Shown here one piece after another: positions 1 through 11,019 of a stretch of DNA of 64,000 bases (the stretch's first letter is position 1; the number at the start of each line of letters is the position of its first letter). The notes under the pieces were generated by a model, which ran no database searches, was not told the origin of the DNA, and saw only the letters and a list, made by a program, of their open reading frames with translations. The translations under genes and the position numbers were made by a program. Source of the DNA: Cryptomeria japonica (lineage: Eukaryota > Streptophyta > Pinopsida > Cupressales > Cupressaceae); the NCBI RefSeq assembly GCF_030272615.1, contig NC_081415.1:266261925-266325924 (forward strand). Reading direction: 5' to 3'.

Positions 1-2479
1 GAAGAATACTCCTCCTCCATAGCACAATCCCACTCAGGGTGTCCTGTAGCCTCTGAAAACTTCTGAGGATCATCTGAAATGGCATGACTCAAAAGACTAG
101 AACCCACGATATGAAAACGGGTACGACGAGCATCTGAAGGATCACCGGCCATAGAACCTGTCACCTCAATAGTAAAGTGGTCCCACTTGGGCATCTGAGG
201 TGGAGCAGGTGGAGGTGGGGATGGTGGATCATCAGCACCATACTCAAAATAATCCTAAAGAGATGCAGTGGAAGGAGTAGGCAGAGGAGTAGACACCAGA
301 GTCGGGCTATCCACTGTGGGAAGGCGCTCATCAAACTGAACATCCCGTCGAAACAGGACCTCTCTGGAATTAGGATCAAACAACCTATACGCTTTAACAT
401 CCTCACAGTAGCCAACAAAAATGAGGGGTCAGCTCTTCCACTCCATGGCTTTCCTCTTAGCATCAGGAACAAAAGCACATGCCTCACTACAACACTCAAA
501 AAAAAGAAACATTGGGCTTGTCATGAGACCAAGCCTCCTCAGGATTCATATGTTGAATCACCTTGTGAGGCATCTGATTCTTAATATAGTTGACACAATT
601 GACTACTTCAGCCCAAAAAGATGAATCCATGGACCTGGACTAAATCATACAATTCACCATCTCTCGTAAAGTTATGTTCTTGCGCTCAACGACACCATTC
701 TGCTAAGGGGTGTAGGGAATAGTAAACTGATGCTGCAAACCATGCTCAGTGCAAAAATCTCTAAAAGCCTGATTCACATACTCCCCCCCATTGAAGATTC
801 AAAATGAATCAAAGACATCATACCTGTACTTAAGAAAGTACACCCATGTGCGTCTGCAAAAGTCATCAATAAAAGTGAGTACATACTTGGCCCCAAAAAA
901 AGGAGTGGGAAATGACATGAGATCACTGTGAATCAACTCCAAGGGTGCCAAAGCACGAGAGGCTCTTCCCTTCAGAAACGGATCTTTGTGATGCTTTCCA
1001 AGCACACAACCATGAAAAACACCATTAGTGCAGGAAATCAGCACACAACCATGAAAAACACCATTAGTGCAGGAAATCTATGGGAGCCCAAGAACAAGTG
1101 CATGTGTACACATTTGTTGAAGATATCTGTAATTGACATGGCCTAAGTGCTCATGCCAAAGCTTACTCATTGAATTTGCATGTGCTATAAGAGACGAACC
1201 TGCACCCGTAGAGGGCTCAAATCCATCAAATATATACAAATGAGATGCAGTATCAACACTCCCAGTAGCCACAACCAAATCAGAGTCATGGAGGTCCCAA
1301 ATAACCACATCATGTGGTGAGAACTCAACTGTCTTACCAGAGCTGAAATGGCAAATCTAATAAATGGATAGGAGGTTCATCGAGATGTCAGGGACAACCA
1401 GAACATCTTGCAGAGTACCCCCATCCAAAGAGACAGAACCTGAACCCAAGACTGAAAGTTGAACTGAGTCACCCACTACAATTTGTGAAGTACCACAAGA
1501 GGCAAGAGAAGTAATTAACTGTTGAGTGTAAGTCATATGGTGAGAAGCACCAGAATCAAGTATCCATGTGGACCCATAGGTCAAAGCTTGAGCAGTGAGA
1601 GCATGACCTTTTCCTGTGGAAGGAGAAGACGCCTGAGGTGAGGAGATGTGATGTTGTTGCATGGCATCCTCTAAAGCCTCTAAGCGTTTCCAACACTTGG
1701 CAACTGGATGTCCTTCCTTGCCACAAAAACTGCAAGTGTCTCCTAATTTCTTCTTGGTCTCACCAGACTATGAAGATTTCCCATGTTTTAGAGGAAATGG
1801 TGGTTTAGAATTAGACTTAGGAGGAGGCTTGGAGGAATGCTCATTGCGAGCAGAATTCTTCTTCGGCTTCGATTTCTATTTTTGCTTCTCCTTATAGGAC
1901 TGAGCAACCAATGCTTTGTTCTTGGATCCTGAGAGCATATCCAGCTAAGAAAGATGAGACGGACTCTCACAAAAAACATCAAAGGTAGGCATGGTGAAAC
2001 GAGCACCCAAGCCATCCATGGTGGAGTAGAAAGCAGAGGTAAAAAACTGAAAATGACCCCGAAGCTTTGAAAGAATCAAGTGAATGCACTCTGTGTCTAT
2101 CTTGATCTTGCCACATCCCTGATGAATAGATCTAGTAGTCTTGAACTTGTTCAAAAAATACTCAATGGTAGGAAAGGAATCAGGTGACAAGGAAACCAAC
2201 TCTTCCTCAATCTTTAATGCCTGAATCTCATTCACCCTCCCGAAGAGACAGTCAAACTTCAACCACATAGCCCAAGGAGTGAGAAACTCATCAAGGTGAG
2301 ACAGAAGACTGTCGGAGACATGCAAGGAGATCAAACCCATGGCCTCATCCATCTTGTTTCTATGTTGAAGAAGCTCATAAGGACGTTGCAAGAGAGGTTT
2401 CATCCAAACAACACTACAACCCTCATGCCCAGAGAAGATAGTTGTGTGAAGTCAACAACTCAACTGAAGGATCGGCCAT
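1..2479 (-). pseudogene. Broken copia gag-pol (gag, protease, integrase, start of RT)
   Basis: The start is taken as the ATG at 2479-2477 (MADPSVELL, then SHNYLLW), a typical copia gag opening that soon meets TGA. A UBN2-like gag domain follows at 2403-1945 (KMDEAMGLISLHVSDSLLSH, FGRVNEI). The protease motif WILDSGASHHMT lies at about 1568-1535. The pre-integrase motif LWHEHLGHVNYRYL is within 1308-1078 and the integrase core (LIHSDLMSFPTP, FIDDFCRRTWVYFLK) within 1044-799. The integrase tail continues to about 550 (QNGVVERKN, SFWAEVVN). The RT start (EATGHPEWDCAMEEEYSS) reads into position 1. Several stops interrupt it, including TAG in the usual PQQNG motif near 697. A 39-bp duplication lies in the integrase zinc region. 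Confidence 0.8.
1001..1078. repeat. Perfect 39-bp tandem duplication in copia integrase
   Basis: Copies 1001-1039 and 1040-1078 are identical. Because 39 is 13 codons, the duplication keeps frame and repeats ISCTNGVFHGCVL in the Cys part of the integrase zinc region. The identity of the copies suggests a recent slippage event in an already dead element. Confidence 0.93.
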
Positions 2480-3830
2480 GAAAACTTTGCACTTGCACCT
2501 TCTTGTTGGTTTTTTTTAATAAGTGATCTTTCAGAATAGACAGAAGATGTAGAAGGGCTTGTCTGTTTTGAGAGTTTTGGTGTTCTTGATTTATGATAGA
2601 AATGACAGAAAGTGAGAAAAAAACACCCCCCCATAATAGATAAACCCAAACCCTAATACACACTGATGAGAAGGATGTAGTGCATAAGTAAAAAAAATTC
2701 AAACTGAAATCTCATATACCTGATGAAAATTGTGAGAAACAAGATCATATATCTGAATAGAGAATGCTGAGAGCTTTCTAATGCCTATTCATTTTCAAAA
2801 AATGGAGTTTGTTTGCCCATTCTACGACCCCAAAAGTGCAAAAAGGAGTTCTGACTTTGACTGGAAAAAAGTACAGTCAAACAGCAGAGTCGAAAAAAGA
2901 TCAAATATCACAAGGTTCGTCTCAGAACCAGTTTTCCGATGCCTATTCGTTTTTGAAAAAATGGCTTCATATGCTCAAGATATGGCCAAAAAATGAACCA
3001 CCCCCCTTAAAAGGCAAGAGGGTGGAGGTCTAGCAGCAGAGGCCTAGCAAGGGTGGCGCTCTAGCGGCGCTCTAATGGCAGAGGCCTAGCAGGGGTGGCG
3101 CTTCGGCGGGGCTCTGGGGAGGATTGGTAGAGTGGTGGAGGGTGTTGGTGGCGAGAGGAGCAGAGGAGGCGATCGTGGCGGAGGGCGCTGGTGGCGGGAG
3201 GAGCGGCGGCGGCGGAGACCACAGCAAGCACCGACAGCAGAAGGGGCAGCAGCCGACGGCGGGGCAGCAGCCAGGCGGCGACGGCAATGGGGGCTGGCGG
3301 GTGGCCAGAGGGCCGACGGCGGCCGACAGGGCGAGGTCAGCGGGGGCCGAAGAGCGAGGCTAGTAGGGACTGAAAGTTCCGATCGATCGTAAAAATAGCC
3401 AGTTACCGGACTGTTAGAGGTACAGAACCCTGCGAAACCCCAAAAAACCTTCCAGAAAGATTTCTTTTTCTTTTTCTGCTTTTTTCATTTTTTGATTTTT
3501 TTTTTTAAATCAAAAAATCGGCCTACATGTCGTAAAAAGGCAAAAAATATATTTAATTTTTTTAAAATTCTCGAACTACGTGCTAGGGTCGTACGACCTG
3601 GTACTGAAGAAAAAATTACCCCCAGATGCTCAGGAGTCAAAACTAGGCAAGTTTTATATGACTATAGGGGTTTATGGGCCTTCTGAGCACAATGGTGAGG
3701 TCCACTAAGGCCCAAAGTGCTCAGAAAAAAAGACCTATCCCTAAGTGCAAAAGAAAAACTTCCTAAAACTCCAAATCTGCTTCCAATGCAAAAATTCTCA
3801 AAACAAGAACAGATAGTTGTAGATCTGAAT
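2480..3830 (-). other. Long untranslated leader of the copia element, with GC-rich block
   Basis: This is the stretch between the primer site and the gag ATG. The part at 3000-3370 is strikingly GC-rich against its AT-rich surroundings and contains GCAGAGGCCTAGCA twice (about 3035 and 3079). A second internal duplication starts with ATGCCTATTC at 2781 and 2939, each followed by a T/A-rich string and AAAAAATGG. Open frames in the GC-rich block exist on both strands but consist of low-complexity Gly/Arg or Pro/Ala residues and show no domain, so I do not call them genes. Confidence 0.6.
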
Positions 3831-3841
3831 CTCTGATACCA
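3831..3841 (-). other. Primer binding site (initiator tRNA-Met type)
   Basis: The minus strand reads TGGTATCAGAG directly next to the CA end of the LTR at 3842. This is the usual plant copia primer site, complementary to the 3' end of initiator tRNA-Met. Confidence 0.85.
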
Positions 3842-4208
3842 TGTGAGAGTTGAGAAACACAACACCATGGGAGCCTAAAGATCTTCTGCAAGCTGAATAA
3901 TCTATTACAAGGAGAAGCAAGGAAGCAAAATAACTAAAAGCAAAACACAGAAAAATATGCTCAAAAGATGAGAGCTCAATATTCACAAAAATGTGTAATG
4001 TGATAATAATACAAAGAAAAGAAAATTAACCTATAATAGGTCAAGAAACCCTAAAAGGGAAAACCTAGGCTTGCACATAATAATTAATAAAATAATTAAT
4101 TATTATGCACCTAATGTTAGCTTAAGTGTAAAAAGAGATAATAGGGAACTTAAAGAATTAAACAGATATTGTTTAAATTAATCAAGTAAAGACCTGATTA
4201 CTCTAGCA
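3842..4208 (-). repeat. 5' LTR of the copia element, about 367 bp
   Basis: The inner end is fixed by the adjacent primer site. The outer end at 4208 is inferred from the CTCTAGCA word, which makes an imperfect inverted repeat with TGTGAGAG at the inner end. The matching LTR is outside the window, so the outer end is less certain than the inner. Confidence 0.65.
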
Positions 4209-5437
4209 TGTATGCTTATGACATTGTAATGAGTCTATGACCTTAACTGCATCATGTTTGGAGAACTGCAAGTCATTCTTATAATTCATTGTTGTTTATT
4301 CAGTTTAGGGTTTGAGAACCAATAACAAGATCTTTGATCGGTGATGTTTTATGGTTTGGCTGTGATTCTTATCATGTTCATTACTTAGTGGTGACATGTC
4401 AGAAACTATGTGCGGTGATAAGATTGCATTTAAGTGCGTACAAAGATCGTATTTCTTGGGAAACAGTGAAGGCATTTGCAAAATGTGATAAGGGTTTGAC
4501 AAGCTTGTTGTCCTCAAAATCTGATTCCCTTCAATGTCCTTAGAGTATTATGGTTTAAACTGGGTGCAGAAGAGACATCAAAAGATAAGGAAATCTCAGA
4601 GACAACATATGACAAGGTTTGATTAAACCTTCTACACTTCAGGCATCCTTGGAGCCCAGGCGGGTATACCTTTGTGAAGTAACTTCACCATTGAAACAAT
4701 AAATCCACAGCAAACCAGTCCAGAAAACCAGTGAATTTATTCACCTTGAAATCAACTGAAAACAAAGAATGGAACAATACTGAACTTTAGCATTTTTGAT
4801 CAACAAAGCATGCAACAAACAGCTTCGATTAATACCAGTGCTTTATCCAAGGCTACAGAGTCATTTAAACTCAAATAAAACTCCTGAAACAGAATATCTT
4901 TATGCCTCCCATCAGCTTGGTTTCCGCTAATCCTTGCATATGCCTAACACTTACAAGAATTCAATCACTTCAAACTAAACTATGGTCCTCAAAATTCAAA
5001 GTTCATTCCAAAGAATTCACTGGTGTGAGTGATCCTGCATATTTAATTTCCTTCCTAAAAAGAAAAGCTAAAAACACTCATACTGAGATTGCTTTGCAAT
5101 TTCAATCAAACAGAAAAATCCTGGATTGTTCATAATGAAATCAGTAAATCAAATTGTGAACAAACTTGAAGACAACACAGAGTTTTACTCAAAACCGATG
5201 GCCTGTATATTGATATTCATTTGAAGAGATTTTACAAAAGTTCTATTTCTCCATTAAACTTTGAAAAAGCTCAGATAATTTTCTGCAGCGTTTTCTTACA
5301 AAATTTTGTGATCTCTTTCCCTCTAGTCCTGGTATCCATTTATAACAACATGGATGCACAAAGCTTCAGACTTCTCGAGGAGAGTTTGTTACAATTACTT
5401 CCAAAATTGATGTGATTACAATTTTTACGTAAAGCAG
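4209..5437. other. Non-coding stretch between copia element and the long unknown frame
   Basis: No protein motif is recognised. A plus-strand open stretch at 4334-4543 (WFGCDSYHVHYLVV, ISWETVKAFAKCDKGL) is 69 codons long and resembles nothing I know. A small GC-richer patch lies near 4650. The segment may be the 3' part of the element that carries the unknown minus-strand frame, but I see no LTR in it. Confidence 0.4.
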
Positions 5438-8400
5438 TTATGCGCTCTTTTCAGCCTCTGCAGTCTGTTCAACAGGTTGTTCAGTTGCAACCTCTTCTGA
5501 CTTTTCAGGGGTGCTCTCCAACTGCTCCAGATCATGGGTGGAATATTTAACTCCCCACTCATTGTATGTCTCTTCTGTCGGCCATGAAAAACTAATCACA
5601 TCATTTTTAACTTTAGTCAACCGTTTCCAAGAATTTCTCAGTTTGTTGACTTCTGAGTTAAGAAAACTATAATGTGATTTAATTCTTTCTATTTCCTATA
5701 TGGTTGTAACAAAGAAAGAGGTATCATCAAGATCGATGATTCCCTTGACCCTTGCTGACAACTTGGCTTTTATCTCATTAAGCCATATTTGCTTATCTTT
5801 CAGCTGATCCGGATTGGCAAAGATTCCTGGGAGCAACTCAAAAACCTGATCAGTGTATTCCTTCTTACATAAATTGACCTTCCTATCCACATTGTCTACA
5901 TCTGCAACCAATTGCATTAAAACTTTAGCAACATCAGAGGTAGATTTTATAATGGGATTGGCCCTTGCTTCATGGCCTCCATCTGTCAAAAATGGGTGTC
6001 AAAATGGCCTTATCTCTCCTTAATTCATTCCATATCTCCATGACCTTTCCCACACTATTGTGAAGCAGTGAGGCATTTATAGTATCTGCAAAACTGGAGA
6101 TTGTGGCTTTTATTTTCTCCTCATACTTCCCTGCATAAAAGGCCTGAGCTTGCTTTAGGTTCTCCAATTCTTGGGGAGTTATCTCAATCATTTGGGAGCT
6201 GGAAGGCGCAGGAGATGGTGGGAGCTCAATAATGGGGCTAGTAGGTGGAGGTCTTGCAGGAGGAGAGGCAATCATCAATGTTGAAGACTCACCTTGTTGG
6301 TGTTGTCCCATCAGCTGGCTCTGCAATTTGGCAATGATGCTATCCTTGCCTCTTACCTCCTCCTTGGCACTGTCATAGGCCTTCAAAACTATTTCCAATT
6401 TAATCTGGAGGGCCTCCTTTTCTTTGGCTTCCTTCTCAGCCACTGCAACACTAAATTTTGCAGTTTCTAGCACAGTGCTAGCAGCCTCTACTAGCCCTGT
6501 ACTCTGTACTCTTTTGACCATCAATCCACCAAGCTGACTTGACCCTGAAGTGTCTTTACCTTTCTTGTCCTCATTTCTTTTGAGGGACCACATAACTAGT
6601 GCAGCATTGTCCTTACTAAATGTAACCCCTTCCATGGGTTTAGTCTCTTTTCTTACTGTATCTAGCACTAGAGCATTAGCAATATTCCATTCTGGTAAAA
6701 TGAGCACTCCAGCTTGTGCTACTAGATCCCTTCCCTGTTCAGGAGTGATGGTTTTGAGTTATTCTATCATCTCCTGTTTTATTTCTTCTTCCACTGAGGC
6801 TGGATCTTTGTTAGGTTGCTATGCCTTTCTTGTTTCACATCTAGCATTATATGTATCTATATGCTGCTTCCAAACAAATTGCATGAATGCTTCAGATGTA
6901 ACAAAGTTATCATCAACTAAAAAGGCACTACTGGCCTTTTTTATCTTAGGATCCCACTCCTGGCCCTTAAGTTCAGTTGAGGTGATGTCCATTTGTGCTT
7001 CAGTGGGCTCTTCTGGCATCCCTTCTTCCACTTCATCATAAGTGTATGCAATTTCCCCCAAGCTGCCCAACTGCGAGAGGTATTCAGTTGCTGCTTGTTC
7101 ATCTCCTATGTGGATAGGGGATTGGGATGGGGAATACAAGGGTGTATCTGATTGCACTTCCTTCCCCACCCTTTGCTTCTTTGGGCTGTCCTGGATGTCA
7201 ATGACATCTTGCACCTTCCTCTTTCCTTTGGATGAAGAGGGCTCCCCTGTTGTAGGCACCAGCACACTGTAACCTGATTTCTTATGCAGGGTGTAGTCAC
7301 TAGGAGGGATTGCTTTAGTGGAAGCTGACTTGCCCAAAGTCATTCTAGCCTTTTCAGGGTTGCTTTTAATTACAGCTTCCCTCTTTTCCTTTAGTGTTTG
7401 CATCACATCTTCGAAGCAAACAATCAAAAAATTTATTTTTTCTTCCAATGGGAAGAAGCTAGACAATGGGTCATAGCTAGCATCAAATTGATGCACAAAA
7501 TCTAAGGCTTTCTTGTAAGCCACCCATTTTTCTTTCCTCAACTCCTGTTCATCTAAATCAAATTCATTCCTGATGAGGTCTTCAGGAAAGTGGAATTGAT
7601 GAGGCCTACCTCTGCATGCTACCTTCTTCCTGAACACACCATTGTAGAAGTCCTCTGGATCAGCACATCTAGACACTGCAGTGGATAAATGGTAGGGTTT
7701 GAGGAAATCCTCAAAACAATTCCAGCCTCCCTTTGTAATTACAAATTGGTGGGCTATTGTAGCTGCAGGGAAAATAGTCCCTTTACCTCTACCTGTTAGC
7801 TCTGCCTCTTGTAGGCCACCAATTTGTCTAAGGATCTCAGCTATTCCCACTTTGAGAGGGACCTGGTATGGTAACAAAAATGGGGTGCCTCTGAAACCAA
7901 AAACTCTGAAAACTGTGGAGACTGGATATAGGTACATGTCACCCCAATTATGAACAATTTTGATATTCTCTGCGAATTCTTTTGGCCTTAGGAATTCCAG
8001 AAGAACCTTGGGGACTCTTGGGTTATCAGAGCAAAGGAGAGTCCTTATTTTGGATGCAAAATATTTATCGAACTTTAGGAAACTAGCATCCTCTCTGTCC
8101 CATGACAACACAGTGCTCCACAGTTGTACTGGCATCTTCTCTCCTTCCTTCTCTTTTACCAGGTCCATTCCACTGGCGAAATAATCACCACCTTTGAAGA
8201 GGAAAAGATGCATCAAGAGTGAGTACCATCCGAATAGCCTATCCACCTTCCCATTTTTTATTCCTATCAACCCTCCATGGATAGCATCGGCAATATAAGA
8301 AGCATAATCAAATGTGATAGCAAGAGAAGGATTCAAAATCTGAACAATCATTAACAAGTAATGATTTGGCATATTTGCTTCAGCATCCTCTCCTAGAACT

Positions 8401-9041
8401 TGGCAAAGTGCCCAATACATGCTTTTAGCCCTTAAGGTAAACATACTCAATGAAAAAGGCTCTTGTGTGTTGGGCCCTACAACTGCTAACCCTCCTATTT
8501 TTAGGAAAAGTTCTTTAAGAGGCCCATTCCTAAGATGACTCCTCTGTGCACTGTACACTTGGGCTAATTGTGTGAAATTTATGGGTTTCAGGAAGTTTGT
8601 GAATTCATTGAGCCCAAACGTTGTTCTCAATTCCTCTGCCTTGATTTCTACAAGGGTTTTTCCATTAACATCCCTGATGCATCTTGTGACTGAATCATAG
8701 TTCAATGCCATTTGGGTTAACAAGTCTGTATCCATGAACACCCCTGGGACTACCAATTTGTCGACATCTAGTTCCCAAATGCTATTTTGAGGAGCAGGAG
8801 AATTCCTCATCCCAAATCCGACTCTGAACAGCCCCAACCCAGACAGTCCAACCTGTGGGTCTCTTAACCAATTACCTTTGTCATATAATCCTTCTCCTAT
8901 CTTCAGACGGGGAGCCCTAGGCACTAACTCTTTGGCCTTTGATGCCTGGTTAGTCGACAACTTCAACTGTTCTAAAAAATCATCACATACACTTCTTTCT
9001 AGATAATCAACCTTACCAGAAAATTCCCTTTTAGGAGCCAT
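5438..9041 (-). pseudogene. Long broken reading frame for an unidentified retroelement-like protein, about 1,200 codons
   Basis: The start is chosen at the ATG at 9041 (MAPKREFSGK); the open frame runs 12 codons further upstream but without an ATG. The first 740 codons are intact: a globular part of about 600 residues with no motif I recognise (RVFGFRGTPFLLPYQVPLKV, LFGWYSLLMHLFLFKGGDYF), then a Ser-rich linker with a nuclear-localisation-like string (SSSKGKRKVQ...SPKKQRVGK). After a TAG at 6821-6819 and a TAA at 6761-6759 the same frame continues with a coiled coil (about 6500-6310), a Pro-rich tract (PPARPPPTSP) and a helical tail. A one-base shift in an A run at 5988-5992 and a TAG at 5698-5696 precede the final stop at 5440-5438. 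The layout of globular domain, NLS, coiled coil and Pro-rich tract recalls the Transposase_28 (putative gypsy-type) and ATHILA ORF-1 families in general shape only. Function unknown. Confidence 0.65.
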
Positions 9042-9576
9042 TGGAAAATACAAGAAAATGAATACACTCTTAAACAATCCTGCAATACGAGAATGATTTT
9101 ATCTAAAAGCCACACAAGAATTGCTTCAAAACATGAGAGAAACTGATGCTTGCTTGAAGGAAATTGCTCTGCAACTGAACCGCTTGCTCTGTTTCAGAAA
9201 AGGATAACTCTATGTCTGCTCTTCTCCAAAATCTTTTAAAAGATATCCTTACTTGGTTGTTAGGAAATCAAATGCTTGTACTCTGGGCCTTAACTATAAC
9301 ATTGATTCCGCATGCTTCGGCCGTCCCTTCAAAATCGAATTCATACGAGAATTCATATTTTAGCTCCAACGGGTCGCAACCTTCCTGCAAGTGTCTCACT
9401 GTTAATTTCATTTTGACGGCTTTGTCTTTAATCTGGGTCCCGTTACTCTATTGGCTACATAATACCATGCGGCATCCGACCATTGGCTTAGAAAATCCCT
9501 TCGCATTCCGTTTTGATACTGGCCGAATGCCTCCCTTTATACTGTGACGGGCCCACATTTTTCCCTTTTGGCCATG
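9042..9576. other. Leader or spacer upstream of the unknown frame
   Basis: This lies between the ATG of the unknown minus-strand frame and the first upstream hairpin repeat. A plus-strand open stretch at 9212-9547 (111 codons) has hydrophobic patches but no family resemblance, and it runs opposite to the frame it precedes. I treat the region as probable 5' leader of the minus-strand unit. Confidence 0.35.
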
Positions 9577-9588
9577 TCATCATCATGA

Positions 9589-9594
9589 CACGTG
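9589..9594. promoter_or_regulatory. G-box (CACGTG), repeat unit 1
   Basis: ACACGTGG is the core recognised by plant bZIP and bHLH factors. The same palindrome recurs at the same place in units 2 and 3, which makes a chance hit unlikely. Binding is inferred only. Confidence 0.5.
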
Positions 9595-9614
9595 GACGGC
9601 CCTCGTTAACTCTC

Positions 9615-9662
9615 GCTATTTCGTAGGCTTAAAGGGTGAGCACTTTACCCTTACGAAATAGC
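9615..9662. repeat. Hairpin, repeat unit 1
   Basis: The outer arms GCTATTTCGTA (9615-9625) and TACGAAATAGC (9652-9662) are perfect complements. Inside, AAGGGT and ACCCTT pair as well, leaving a small loop. Confidence 0.85.
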
Positions 9663-9867
9663 ACGGGCCGTTGGATCATCCTTTAAGTTGATCACTAATT
9701 AATCCTTTGAAAAGGTTCTCAGGAATGGTGGGCCCGCTGAGTCATCACTAACACCTGGCACCTAGTCACCTGCTGCGCTGATTTGTCACTCTGTCACTTG
9801 CCAGAAGAAAAACCATGGGGGCTCCACTTTCGTTTCAACAGGTCTATCTCCCATGTCATCATCAAGA

Positions 9868-9873
9868 CACGTG
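9868..9873. promoter_or_regulatory. G-box (CACGTG), repeat unit 2
   Basis: Same ACACGTGG context as unit 1, about 20 bases before the hairpin. Confidence 0.5.
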
Positions 9874-9893
9874 GACGGCTGACACTCATTCTC

Positions 9894-9941
9894 GCTATTT
9901 CGCGGGCTTAAAGGGTGAGCACTTTACCCTTGCGAAATAGC
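9894..9941. repeat. Hairpin, repeat unit 2
   Basis: The arms GCTATTTCGC (9894-9903) and GCGAAATAGC (9932-9941) are perfect complements. The last arm base differs from unit 1, but its partner differs too, so pairing is kept. Confidence 0.85.
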
Positions 9942-10134
9942 GTCGACCGTTAGATCATCTCTGCAGTCAATTGGTATTTAACCCTTCGAAAAGGCTCTCA
10001 GAAATGGTGGGCCCATGGACACGTCACGGACATATGGCGCCTTGTCACTTTTGGAGCTGACTTGTCAATTTCTCAGTTGTCAAACAGGAACCATAGGGAC
10101 CCACAGTTTCCTTTTAGACCGCGTGTCATCAAGA

Positions 10135-10140
10135 CACGTG
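10135..10140. promoter_or_regulatory. G-box (CACGTG), repeat unit 3
   Basis: Same context as units 1 and 2. The fourth unit has ACACATGG near 10567, so the palindrome is lost there. Confidence 0.5.
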
Positions 10141-10160
10141 GATGGTCCTTGTTCATTTTC

Positions 10161-10208
10161 GCTATTTCGTGGCCTTAAAGGGTGAGCACTTTACCCTTAC
10201 GAAATAGC
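10161..10208. repeat. Hairpin, repeat unit 3
   Basis: Arms GCTATTTCGT (10161-10170) and ACGAAATAGC (10199-10208). The T/A end pair matches unit 1 and differs from the C/G pair of units 2 and 4. Confidence 0.85.
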
Positions 10209-10593
10209 GCGGGCCGTTGGATCATCCTTTAAGTTGATCAGCATTTAAACCCTTTTAAAGGTTTTCAGAAGAGGTGGACCCGTGGACACGTAATGGACAC
10301 CTGGCGCCTTGTCACTTTCGGAGCTGACTTGTCGATTTCTCATTTGCTGGAAGGAGCCACGGGGTCTCAATAAATTGTTAAGAGCTGTCCCTGCCAGGTC
10401 ATCTCCACCTGCGACCCGACTCATCTTTGGGGCCCACTTTTGAACCTTTAATCCTGACCCGCTGACTGTGGTGACTTGTGCCATGTGCTACCTTTTAATA
10501 CGCCAGAAGGAAACCACGAGGGCCCCACTTTCTTTGACAGCCACATCCTTTACTTCCACCGTCATGACACATGGACGGCTGACATTCATTCTC

Positions 10594-10641
10594 GCTATTT
10601 CGCAGCCTTAAAGGGGAAGTATTTTACCCTTGCGAAATAGC
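10594..10641. repeat. Hairpin, repeat unit 4
   Basis: Arms GCTATTTCGC (10594-10603) and GCGAAATAGC (10632-10641). The loop side has drifted (AAAGGGGAAGT), but the outer arms stay perfect. Confidence 0.82.
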
Positions 10642-10685
10642 GCCAACCGTCGGATCCTTTCTCAAGTTGATCAACGTTTACTGGG

Positions 10686-11019
10686 CCCAACACTTTAGAA
10701 CGAAATAATACAAGTCAAAAATTTTTCAAATAATCAACGTAACCGCCTAGGTTAATAACAAGGGGGGACACTTCCTACGACCCGACGACCCATGACCTAA
10801 GTGAAATAAAGTAACGGCAAAATAGAAACCAGAGGGTTTAAAATAAAAAGATAAGGTCTAAAACTTAAAAAACCCTTAAACCCTCTAGGTTTTAGGATAA
10901 AGCTGAAGCACTTGGGACTACACCCTATTCGAAAATTTTCAAGGTACCACAGCCAATTATGGGGAAAGAAGAACCCAATTTTAAAACAGTGATAACAAAG
11001 CTCATCAGATTGATGTGCA
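10686..11019. other. Spacer between hairpin array and gag-only element
   Basis: No gene is seen. The piece contains A-rich and CCCTTAAACCCTC-type strings near 10880, too short and irregular to be a telomeric array. Confidence 0.4.

Larger units (their letters stand above)
1..4208 (-). mobile_element. Ty1/copia LTR retrotransposon, 5' half, cut by window edge
   Basis: Read on the minus strand, the order is LTR (4208-3842), primer binding site (3841-3831), a leader of about 1.35 kb, gag from 2479, protease, integrase and the very start of reverse transcriptase at the window edge. Protease before integrase before RT is the Ty1/copia order. The frame is broken by several stops, so the copy is dead. 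The other LTR lies left of position 1, so neither the target duplication nor the LTR pair can be checked. The right boundary rests on the TG...CA ends of the LTR with short inverted termini (TGTGAGAG / CTCTAGCA on the plus strand). Confidence 0.82.
9577..10685 (-). repeat. Four degenerate tandem repeats, each with a G-box and a hairpin
   Basis: Each unit opens with ...GACACGTGGACGG, then an inverted repeat, then CCGTTGGATCATC and a GGTGGGCCC-like box followed by GACACCTGGC and CTTGTCACT words. Hairpin starts are at 9615, 9894, 10161 and 10594, so the spacing is 279, 267 and 433 bp; the last interval carries extra sequence. Copies differ by many substitutions, so this is an old array. It sits 0.5-1.6 kb upstream of the start of the long minus-strand frame, which would fit a promoter or enhancer block of that unit. 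No TATA box or transcription start could be fixed. Confidence 0.8.

Noticed and set aside
3072-3392. Overlapping Pro/Ala- or Gly/Arg-rich open frames in the GC-rich block
   Set aside because: Open frames in several frames on both strands are expected from GC-rich low-complexity sequence; no domain seen.
6550-8184. Several plus-strand open frames of 74-163 codons
   Set aside because: They are shadows of the long minus-strand frame at 5438-9041.
9212-9547. 111-codon plus-strand open frame with hydrophobic patches, possibly a membrane protein
   Set aside because: It lies in the leader of the opposite-strand unit, has no known motif, and its GC-poor codons look like chance.
10870-10910. Telomere-like array (CCCTTAAACCCTCTAGG)
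   Set aside because: Only one or two imperfect units; no array.
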